A DNA stretch of 64,000 nucleotides, from contig CM053143.1 in NCBI GenBank assembly GCA_028571685.1, positions 153,196,329 through 153,260,328 on the forward strand, written 5' to 3'. The DNA comes from Heterohyrax brucei. Lineage: Eukaryota > Chordata > Mammalia > Hyracoidea > Procaviidae. Within the stretch, counting starts at the first letter, position 1; each line of letters starts with the position of its first letter. Shown in pieces: positions 25,901 to 37,900 of this stretch. Made by a program: the position numbers and the translations under genes. Under the pieces are notes generated by a model. That model ran no database searches. It was not told where the DNA came from and worked only from the letters and a program-made list of their open reading frames with translations.

Positions 25901-28900
25901 AAGAACTGAAGAAAAAATTCAAGCCTCAAGTTGCAGTAGTGAAGGATTCTATAGGGAAACTAATAAATTACTCAGGGACCATCAAAAAAAGATAGGAATA
26001 TACAGAGTCATTATACCAGAAAGAACTGGTCAGTGTTCAACCATTTAAAAAGGTAGCATATGATCTGGAACCAATGGTACTGAAGGAAGAAGTCAAAGCT
26101 GCACTGAAGGCAGTGGCAAAAAACAAGGCTCCAGGAAGTGATGGAATATCCACTGAGATATTTCAACAAACAGATGCAGTGCTGGAAGTGCTCACTTGTC
26201 TATGCAAGAAATTTGGAGGACAGCTGCCTGGCCAGCTGACTGGAAGAGAGCCATATTTATGCCATTCCAAAGAAAGGTGATCCAACTGAATGTGGAAATT
26301 ACCCAACAATATCATTAACATCACACTCAAGTAAAATTATGCTCAAGATCTTTCAGAAGTGACTGCAATGGTATATTGACTAGGAACTGCCAGAAATTCA
26401 AGCAGGATTCAGAAGATGATGTGGAACCAGGGATATCATTGCTAATATCCGATGGATCTTGGCTGAAAGCAGAGAATACCAGAAAGATGTTTAGCTGTGT
26501 TTCATTGACTATGCAAAGGCCTTCAACTGTGTATATCATACTAAATTATTGCTAACATTGTGGAGAATGGGAATTCTAGAACACCTAATTGTGCTCTTAA
26601 GGAATTTGTATATGGATCAAAAGGCAGTCATGGGAACAGAGCAAGTGGACACTGCATAGTTTAAAGTCAGGAATGTATCAGGGTTGTATCCTTTCATCAT
26701 ACCTTTTCGATCTGTCTGACGAGGAAATAATCTGAGAAGCTGGATTATATGAAGAAGAATGAGGTGTCAGGATTGGAACCTGCTTTGCAGAGACGACATC
26801 ATCTTTCTTGCTGGAAGTAAAGAAGATTTGAAACACTTACTGATGAAGATCAAGGACCACAACGTTCAGTAAGGATTGTACCTCAGCATCATGAAAACAA
26901 AAATAGTCACAAGTGGACCAGTAAGCAACATCTTCATAAATGGAGAAAAGATTGAAGTTATCAAGGATTGCATTTTACTTGGGTCCACAGTCAACACTCA
27001 TGGAAGCAGCAGTCAAGAAATCAAAAGATGCATTGCATTGGGAAAATCTGCTGCAAAGGATTTCTTTAAAGTACTGAAAAGTAAAGATGTCACTTTGAAG
27101 ACTAAAGTACACCTGACCTAAGCCATGGTATTTTCAGTTGCATCACATGCATGCAAAAACTGGACCATGAACAAAGAAGACAGAAGAATTGATGCCTTTG
27201 AATTATGGTGTTGGAGAAGAATGTTGAATGTACCATGGTGGTCCAAAGGAACAAATAAATCTGTTCTGGAAGACGTACAACCAGAGTGCTTCTTGGAAGC
27301 AAAGACAGCAAGACTGCGTCTTACATACTTTGGACATGTTGTCAGGAAGGATCAGTCCCTGGAGAAGGAGATCATGCTTGGTAGAGGATCAGTGAAAAAG
27401 AGGAAGACCCTGGATGAGATGGATTAACACAGTGACCACAACAAAAGGCTTAAGCATAAAAACGATTGTGGACATGGTGCAAGACTGGGCAGTGTTCCAT
27501 TCTGTTGTTCATAGGGTTGCTATGAGTCAGAACTGACTCAACAGCACCTAACAACAACAACGACATGTGGAAGAGCCTATTGTGTTCCCAGGCAGTGCAA
27601 CACGCAATCATCACCTATCAGTCAGTGGAGGTTTGCCTGTTGCTATGTTGCTGGATGTTCAGCGGGGCTTCCAGACTAAGAGAGACAAGGGAGAAAGAAC
27701 TGCATTCTAATTCCAAAACTCAGCTGATGGAAACCCTATAGATAACAATGGTCTGATTTGCAACCAACCTTGGGACTGCCTTAGAAGTAAGCAGCATTTC
27801 CTTTCATTGTGCCTGTGGTCACCAGGTGTCAGAGGGTGACTCAGTGGCAGCTCACGGAAACATTGTTATGGTGATGATGATTCCTCAAAAACAATATATA
27901 CTGCACAAATCAGAAGACTAATGAGAAGAGTATGGACTCCGGAGTCAGCACACCTGGGTTTGAAGTTCAGGTACTTCTGTGTGGCCTTGGGCAAATCATT
28001 TAACCTTTCTGAGATCTGTTACTTTCCTCAGCTATAAAATGAGATTAACATTAATAATAATCCTTGTATGAGTGTTGTCAGATTTAGAATTCATGTATAT
28101 ATGAAATGTATGTATGTAGCATACAGTTGTCTGTCACGTAAAAGATGCTGTCTGAAAGTGATTGTTATTATTATTAGTCCCTTCAGAAATTCCATCACTC
28201 ATCTGTCAGTTTATTGTATTGTGGTTTGGCTTGCTTGTTGCTGTGATAATGAAGCTATGCCACTGGTATTTAAAAGACCAGCAGAGTCACCCACAGGAGA
28301 CAGGTTTCAGCAGAGCTTCCAGACTAACACAAACTGGGAAGAAGGACCTCATGATCTACTTCTGAAAAACTGGGTAGTGAAAACCTTACAGATAGCAATG
28401 GAACACTGTATATCATAGTGCCAGAAGGTGAGCCTTTTGGGTTGGAAAGCACTCAAAATATGACTGGGCAAGAGCTGCCTCCTTGAAGAGTTGATCTTAA
28501 TGCAGAGGGAGTGAAGCTTTCAGAAACTTTATTGGGTGGTGTGGCTTGACTGAAAATGAGAAGAAACCCCTGCAAACATCCTTTAGTAATCAGAATATGG
28601 AATGTAGGAAGTGTGAATCAAGGAAAATGGTAAGTTATCAAAAATTAAGTGGAACATAGAAAGATGGTTCATTAGGCATTAGTGAGCTGAAATGGACTGG
28701 TGTCAGCCATTCTGAATCTAACAATCATATGGTCCACTATGCTGGGAACAACCAATTGAAGAGGAATTGTGTTGCATTCATCGTCAAAAAAAGAATATTT
28801 CAGTATCTGTCCTGTAGCACAATGCTGTCAGTGATAGGATAGTATCCATGCACCTACAAGGAAGACCAGTTAATACAACTTTTATTCAAATTTACCCACC

Positions 28901-31900
28901 AGCCACTAATGCAAAAGAAAAAGAGACTGAAGATTTTTACCAACTTCAGAAGTTCGAAATTGATCAATCAATCAAGATAATTGCTGGTGATTGTAATGCA
29001 TGAGATAGAAACAGAGAATCAACAGTTGGAAGACATGACTTTGGTGACAGAAACAACACTGGCGATCTCATTATAGAGTTTTGTAAGTCCAATAACTTAT
29101 TCGTTAGAAATACCTCATTGCAACAACATAAACAGAGACTATACATGCGGACCTCTCCAGATGGAATACATAGGAATAAAATTAACTACATCTGTGGAAA
29201 TAGTTGATGGAAAAGTTCAATATCATCAGACAGAACAAGACCAAGGGCTGACTACAGAACAGATTATCAATTGCTCATATGCAAGTTCAAGTTGAAGTTG
29301 AAGAAAATTAGAACAAGTCCACAAGAGCCAAAGTATGACCTTGGGTATACCCCACCTGGATTTAGAGACCATATTAAAAATAAATTTGATGCATTGAACA
29401 CTAGCAACCAAGGACCAGATAAGTCATGGGATGGCATTAAGGACATTGTTTGAGGACTGCCAATTAAGTTAGCAAACTCAGCCTAGAAAAAGTGCTACAT
29501 ATGTCTTTGCTGAATATCACTACGGTCAACTTTTAAGTACTCCCCTTGGGAAGCTATGCACCAGTGCCAGCATCTAGGCCATCCTTCAAAGCAATTTTGG
29601 AACTCTTTCTGGAATGGCTCTTACAGCTGCTGTTGGATTACCCTTGATGTCCTGAATGTCACCAAAACATTTCCTTTCAACATTTCCTTTATCTTCAGGT
29701 AAAGAAAAAGTCACTGGGGGCCAGATCAGGTGAGCAGGGAGGGTGTTTGATACAGTTATTTGTTCACTGGCTAAAAGCTCCCTCACAGATAACTATACAA
29801 TTAAGTCTGTGAATTTGCCATTGTGCCCCCATGCGCAATGGTCATTCCAGAAAGAGTTCCAAAATTGCCATGAAGGTTGGACTAGGTGCTGGCTTATGTG
29901 TATAGCTCCAAGGGCAGTACTTTGAAGGTGACTGTAGTGATATTCAGCAATGGGGCGTGTAGCACTTGTAACAGTTGAGTTCACAGACTTAATTGTCAGA
30001 CATCATATCTGAAGAAAACAAAGGGTCAATTAAAAAAGATAGGAAAGAAAGAAAAGACTAAAATGGATGTCAGGAGAGACAAGAAAGTTGCTCTTGAATG
30101 TGGAGCAGCTAAAGCAAAAGGAAGAAATGATGAAGTAAAGAACTGAACAGAATATTTCAAAGGGTGGCCTGAGAAGACAAAGACTTGGAGTCATCCTAGA
30201 ACTATTTAGCACCCTAATGTTCTCAAGGAGCCTTAAGAATGCTTTCCTGAGGAGGTGCGGATAAGATAGTGGAATAGCCACACATATCCTGTGATATCTC
30301 TTATCAACAAAGAACCAGAAAAACAACAAATAAGCAAACAACTATACTGGAACACCCTCCCTACTCACCTGATTTGCCCCCTCAATGACTTTTTTCTTTA
30401 CCTGAAGATAAAGGAAATATTGAAAGGAAAATATTTTAATGATGTTCAGGACATTAAGGGTAATACGACAGCTGTGATGGCCTTTCCAGAAAGAGTTCCA
30501 AAATTGCTTGGAAGGGTGGACCGGGAATGGTCGTCAGTAAGTAGCTTCCCAAGGTGAGTATTTCAAGGGTGATCATAGTCATATTCAGCAATGAGGGATG
30601 TGGCACTTTTTCTAGGGTGAGTTTTTGAACTTAATTGTCCGTTCTTGTACATTACTAGAACTTAAAGAAGGCTTTCTTTGGGTTATTCTAATCAGTCACT
30701 TAATCCCTTGGTAGCCTCTGTGCTTTCATCTGTAAAAGACACACTGTCCAGTATCTCTTTTAGGGTTGTTGTGCACCTCTGATGGGTAATCTGGAAAACA
30801 ATGAATGGGTGTAAGATTCTGAGCCATAAACTAGCTGCCTTGCAAAGAGGATGCCATCAAAGGCTAAAGGAAGAGTAAGATGGATTCACTATATTTTTAT
30901 TAACCTGGCCCTAATAAGAGTTAAGGAAACCTTGGTGGTATAGTAGTTAAGTTCTACAGCTGCTAACCAAAAGGTCAGCAGTTTGAATCCACCCAGTGCT
31001 CCTTGGAAACTCTGTGGAGCAGTTCTACTCTGTCCTGTAAGGTCACTGTTAGTCAGAATCAGCTCAGCAATAGTGGGTTTGGTTTGTTCAGTTTAACAGG
31101 AATTAAAGGGTCCCTGATGGTGCAGTGGCTAAGTGTTTGGCTGCTTACATTACAAGTTACAGCTGTTCGATTTCACCAGCTGTCCCTTGGAAACCTGAAG
31201 GGGCAGTTCTACTCTGTCCTACGGGGTTGCTATGAATCAACTCAAGAGCCAGAGGTTTGTTTTTAATGGGAATTGAAAGGAGTCTTGGTAATGCAAAAGT
31301 TAGGAGCTTGGTTGCTAACAGCAATAACTGAAAGATTGTTGTTGTGTGCCACCAAGTGGATTCCAACCCCTGCCCCCATAGACAGAGTAGAATTGCCTCA
31401 TGGGTTTTACTAGGCTGCATTCTTTACAGGAGCAGATCGTCAGGTCTTTTCTCTCCCAGAAAGCAGCAGGTGGATTTGCCCCTCTGACCTTTTAGTTAGC
31501 AGCCAAACAATTAACCATTGCACCACCAGGACTCCTCCATAAAGATTATAGCCTAGACCATCCTACAGACCAGTTCTTCTCTGCCACCTCTGTCACATGG
31601 GATTGCTACAAATAGAAGTCAACTGAACAGCACCCAACAACAACACAGAAATTAAGGATTCTTCAGCTTTCACAAATGGTCACGTGCTAGACTACTAACC
31701 AAAAGGTTGGTGGTTTGAACTGACTGAGCGAGACCTCAGAAGAAAGCCCTGGGAATGTGCTTCCAAAAGGTCACAGCCCTGAAAACCCTACGAAGCACAG
31801 TTCTACTCTAAAACACATGGGAGAAGAAGAAGGGAAGTTTTTTCAAAATAAACATTTTATGGAATGGTTCAGTGATGAACATGACAGATGACCCAAGCTG

Positions 31901-34900
31901 TGATAAAAATCTTGGTTACATTAGCATTTTGATGAAAAACTGTACAGCTTAGAAGATAACAAACAGGCTTGTACCTTTGCAGCAGCTCGCCTGCAAGTTT
32001 CCCGGACATGCATATGCATGTTCTGTCAGGCGCCAAGGTGACCTTCGTGTCCCACAGCTCCTTTTTCACCTTTGCTACTATTTGCCCAGGCTATCAAGGT
32101 ATCTAGGGTTATCTTTGTTCTGGGCTGAAGACAGCCTCTCCATTCTGATGTGGAGAATGTGGGGGAGGTTCTCTGAGCAGCGCATGGTTATAAGTTGATT
32201 CTATTTACTAAGTAACAGGACAAAAAGTATTGCTCAGAGATAGTGAGTCTGACCTAAGTCTTGATGAAACATGGGTATCTATGTGTGTTGTTTAGTCCAA
32301 AGCTCATGAGGTTGGTTTGTTGAGAACACAGACGTGGATTTGGTAGTGGGGTGCAACCCTGGGCTCTGAAACCTTGCACAACAGCCATTCTCTGATTTTC
32401 CAAGGTTACTGTCTATCTTGTACAAGGCCACCTACCTTTGGAATGATTGATTTAAGGCAACCTCAACCTTTGTTCTTTAGATTCAGTAGCTTAAAGGGGA
32501 AGGCAGCAGCGTTTTCTTTTTGAGCTAGCTATTAGGCCTATGTCATCAAGAGATAGCTGGGGATCTAATATCACAGTCTGGTTCCCTCCTCTAGGCTAAG
32601 GATAACCACTCTCTTTGATGCCCCTGCAAATCCAGATTGAGATAAGTTCTTGGGATGGTAGAAAGTAAATAAGATAGCTGGCATAACCCTTGAAACAAAA
32701 ATGAGGCAAGAGTTGGGGTCAGGAAGAGATGGGAGGCAGAGGGCTGTGGCAAGGATGGGTGGGTTGATGCACAAACCTAATACATCATAGGAGCACGTGT
32801 TGAATGAACCCCCAGTCATTTGTCTAGAGTTAAATTTCCAAATCTGTGCTGATTTTAGTCACATTTTGGCTGAAATAATTTCATGTAAACTGCGGTCACT
32901 TGCTTATTATTATGGAAGGCTATTTACAAATATTAGATAAAATTAAAGAAAAATTGTTTAAAAACTTCATAGCCATAGCAATTTTCTTATTTCTATGTCC
33001 CTTCCAGCTTTTACCAATGTTTCCTAGCTAAAATCACTTTAAACATTTTCCATGTTGTTCTCAGTCTTTGTAATTATCTAATTTAATGACAGTATAACAA
33101 TTCAAACTGAAATAGGATTTACGTAATCATCCTCCTCTTTTGAAAGACATTAGTTTCTTTTCTTTTTTTCTTTCCCTGGCATGAATAATGTTGCAATAAA
33201 TACCTTTGGCCATATAGCTTTTGTTTGAATTATTTCCTTTCATTGATTCCAGGAATAGACTAGGTTGCTTTCTCAAATGTAAAACAAACAAAATTTAACT
33301 TATATATCTTTGGCTTGTTGGATTTTTCATCTAGGAATATCCATTAGCAGCAGCAGCAACAAATCATCTGTAAACAACCCTCATTTAAATACAGATTACT
33401 AGAGATGACATTTCCCTGTAATGGATATAATGATCACAACAACTGGGACATGATAGAGTTTTGGGTCCTTAAATTGCCCTTCTAAACCCTCTTTTAAGAC
33501 AGTCTCTTAAAAATAGGTTCAGGTTGCTGGGTACAGAACATTTACATACGGGGCTTCTGTGGTGTTTAACTCCAAATTCTCACTGCACATTTTATCCATT
33601 GGTGTGAGAGTTCTCTGACCATCTACTGGAGAAAAATATGTGCTGGTTTACTTTGAGGAACATTGATAACTTGATCTGCAAATAAACAGCCATCAAGAAT
33701 GTTACAAAAATGCCACTTATGTAAACAGTTAAGTGCTCAACTAGCTGAAGGGTTGCCTGATGGAACCCATGCAGTGGCACCTCAGAAGACACGCCTGGTA
33801 ACCTGCTTCTGAAAGGTCTCAGCCTTGAAAACCCTATGGAGGAATCCTGCTCTACACATAAGGTGGTTGCCATGAGTGGGAACCGACAAGATGGAAATTA
33901 ACAACAGTAACAACTTACACGCTACTCCTTTCAGGGAAAGGTTGCTGATGTGGAAAGCAGGAGCCCCGTGCTCTGGTGCTGGCCCTGCTGCCTGATCTCA
34001 GACAAATCGCTTCTTCTCCCGGCTGACCCAGTCCCCTCCACAATCAAACTGAGCCAACAATAAATATCCTAGAAAATTATGAAGATCAAATGAGGTAATG
34101 TATGTGAAGGCCCCCTGGAAACCAAACAAATCTAAATTTGAAGTCCTTTGAAAGAGTTGACTGTGGAAAATTGTGGTGGGAAGTCTGCGTGGGCACGGAG
34201 AGTGTTCTGTAGACAGCTCACACCAACCTCTCCAAACTTCATGGCCAAATACGTTTGTCTTCTTTTATTTTTTGCAGGTAGTTGAGTTTCATTCATTGTC
34301 CTTTGTACTGCAATAAATTTCAGCTAACTCGTTTTTTTCTCGTCGGCTCAGCACTTATTTATTTTAGCACCAAGTTTTAAGCTAATCACAGTGATTGTTC
34401 TTTCAGATAGTTAACACTCATTCCACATTCCACAAATGTTTATTGGGCACTTGTGGTATGTGAGAAAACCCTGGTGGCATAGTGGTTAAGTGCCACCTCT
34501 GCTAACCAAAAAGTTGGCAGTTCAAACTCACCAGGTGCTCCTAGATAACCCTATGGAGCAGTTCTAGTCAGTTCTATAGGGTCTCTATGAGTCGGAGTTG
34601 ACTTGACGGCAGTAGACTTGAATTTTGAACGGTATATAACTTCTACTAGGCCTTGCTAAAAAAAAAAATTGTTACCATTATTTTCTTAAAACATATTACA
34701 TGACTGTCATTATTTAAATATTTTGACAGCCTTGACTCTCTTGGAAATACTACCTCATCCTCATTCTTAGGAAGCACTTTAAATATTAATATAAGTTACT
34801 GTCTTTCCTAAAGAAAATGCTTACCCAATGTATTTTTAATGGTCCAAATTCATGTTTTTACCACTGAAATAACTAGTAATGATCATATTAAAATTTATTT

Positions 34901-37900
34901 AATAATATAAAATGTATAAGGTTAAAATAGGTGTATATTCATAATGCATAGTTGTAATATTTAAAATTCATAATTCAAAAATATAATAATTGAAAAGAAA
35001 ATGGGAAGAAATGTTTCTATTCTTTCTACTTTGTTTTCAGCTGTTTTATTTTCAAATTTCAGAGAAGAAGAAACCAAATTTCACAAAGACTGGCCAGAGG
35101 TTGAGCTAGGATTTGAACTGAGGTTTCTATCTTCCCCTTACTACACTGTCTTAGATTCTGTATCTTCTATTAATTCTAAGTTTTGAAGCTATAGGGAAAC
35201 ACTGTTTGACAGGAACCACAGACATAGAGTTGTAAATTATATTGTCTTTCAGCTGTATTAATTATTAAAAGAAGAGTCCCTGGATGAAGGTATCATGCCG
35301 TCCTCTCTAGCACGCTGAGAGGAAAATCATCTATGCATGTCTGGAATTCAGGATTACCTAGCAAGTTTATAAGGATCTGTCAGAAAACTTGGAGTGATGA
35401 GAAAAATGTGAAGCTGTCCAGTTGTGTAGCACAGTGCATGACAGTCACACAGTGGGTGGCATTTGTGTGTAAGACTCTATGTCCTTTCCTGGAACCAAGT
35501 TTAGCATATTGTCCTCACTGCTGTCAGAAGCTAAATGGATCCCTTAGAGAACACCCCTACACTTGACAGTCTTGACATTGAGGATGGTGATGTTGACACC
35601 ATGGCCAATGTCGGACTGAAATAGCAGGCATGTGTGCTTGAAGAACCTTTAGTCCAGAACCCTCTTCAGACAAGTAATGACTAAATGGTGCTGAAAGATG
35701 AGTGACTTCTATTAAAAAATATAATAGAATAATGAATTATAGAACCAAAGAAATTAAACAATATAAACAGCAATAAGAGCTAACATTTGTCTTGCCAAAT
35801 GTGTTGGGTACTGTTCTGGGTGCTTTGCGTGCATTGTCTTATTTGATCCTGATTTAAATGTTGATACTATTATCACCTGCATTTTAGAGGAGAGGAAACC
35901 AAAGAGGTAGAAAGTTTAGGTAACTTGTTTTGTTTCTAGAGGTGAGTCAAGACCGAACTGTCTGGCTTCAAGTTCTGTATTATTACTGCCAATTAGAAGT
36001 ATAGGATGGACAAAGCCAACTCTTCAGACAAAGATAAGACTCAACTCTAAGATGTCAAATGGTACTGATAAAGAGTGTGCTTCTAGATACGAGAGGTTAA
36101 CTGGGCAGCTCCTGTCCAGAGGTGAGATGAGAGGGCAGAGGAAGTATGCTATCACAGGGTGGGGAGAGCAGCTAGAGTTCTACAGCAATGGGTGTGCAAG
36201 CTTTTGTATGACAAACTGACTTGGATTATAAAATTTCACTGAAAGCACAAGATATGGATCTTGTTTCAGTTTCTTGTAGATGGATATCCAATTTTGCCAG
36301 CACCATTTGTTGAAGAGACTGTTTTTACCCCAGTTTAATGTCTTAGGGCTTTTGTCGAATATCAGTTGTTCATAGGTAGATGGTGTCATCTCTGAGGTCT
36401 CAGTTCTGTTCCACTGATCAATCTCTCTGTTCTTATACCAGTACCAGGCTGTTTTGACCACTGTGGCAGTGTAATATGTTCTAAAGTCAGGTAATGAGAG
36501 GCCTCCCAGTGTGTTGTTCTTCTTTAGTAGTACCTTGCTTAACCGGGGCTTCTTCCCTTTCCAAACAAATTTCCTGATTTGTTTCTCCATCTCATTAAAA
36601 AGTGTCACTGGAACTTGTACTGGGATTGCATTATATAAATAGGTTGCTTTGGGTAAAATAGACATTTTCACAATGTTAAGTCTTCCTATCCATGAGCAGG
36701 GTGGTTTTTTCCATTTATCTAAGTCTCTCTTAGTTGCTTGTAGTAAGGGCTTGTAGTTCTCTTTGTAAAGGTCTGTTATTTCTCTGGTTAGATTAATTCC
36801 TAGGTACTTTATCTTCTTAGGGGCTATCGTAAATGGTATTGATTTGATAATTTCTTCCTTAACAGTCTCGTTGTTGGTATAAAGGAATCCTACTGATTTA
36901 CTTATGTTTATCTTGTATCCTGAGACTTTGCTGAACTCTTCTGTCAGTTTGAGTAGTTTACGTATAGATTCCTTGGGATTCTCTGCATATACAATCATAT
37001 CATCTGCAAACAGAGAGATTTTAACTTCCTGTTTGCCAATGCAGATGCCCTTCATTTCTTGGTCTTGTCTAATTGCTCTGGCTAAAACTTCTAGCACAAT
37101 GTTGAAGAGAAGAGGTGAGAGTGGGCATCCTTGTCTAGTTCCTGATCTCAAGGGAAAGTCTTTCAGCCTCTCTTCATTCAGGATGACGTGGGCAATTGGC
37201 TTTGTATAAACGGCCCTTATTGTGTTGAGGAATTTGCTGTCTATGCCCATTTTGTTAAGAGTTTTTAGCATGAATGGGTGTTGGACTTTATCAAATGCCT
37301 TTTCTGCATCAATGGACAAAATCAGGTCTTTTGTGTTATTTATGTGGTTAATCACATTAATTGTTTTTCTGATGTTGAACCAGCCTTGCATCCCTGGTAT
37401 GAATCCCACTTGGTCATGATGGATTATTTTCTTGATATGTTGTTGTATTCTATTGGCAAGAATTTTGTTGAAGATTTTTGCATCTAGATTCATGAGTGAT
37501 ATCGGTCTGTAGTTCTCTTTCTTTGTTGAGTCTTTCCCTGGCTTGGGTATCAGTGTTATGCTGGCTTCATAGAATGAGTTTGGGAGTACTCCATCCCTTT
37601 CTATACTGTGAAATAGTTTCAGAAGTATTGGAGATAACTCTTCTCTAAATGCTTGGTAGAATTCTGCAGTGAAGCCATCTGGACCTGGACTTTCTTTGGT
37701 TGGTGGTGTTTTGATGACCTTTTCAATCTCTTCCTTTGTAATGGATTTATTAAGTTGTTCTGCTTCACGTTGTGATAATTTGGGTAGGTGGTATGAGTCC
37801 AGGAATTGGTCCATTTCCCCTAGGTTTTCAAATCTGTTAGAGTACAGTCTTTCATAGTATTCTGTTACAATATTTTTGATTTCTGTTGCATCTGTGGTGA

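Noticed and set aside
30240..30338. L1 5' UTR-like wording (GAACCAGAAAAACAACAAATAAG)
   Set aside because: Too short and too A-rich to assign.
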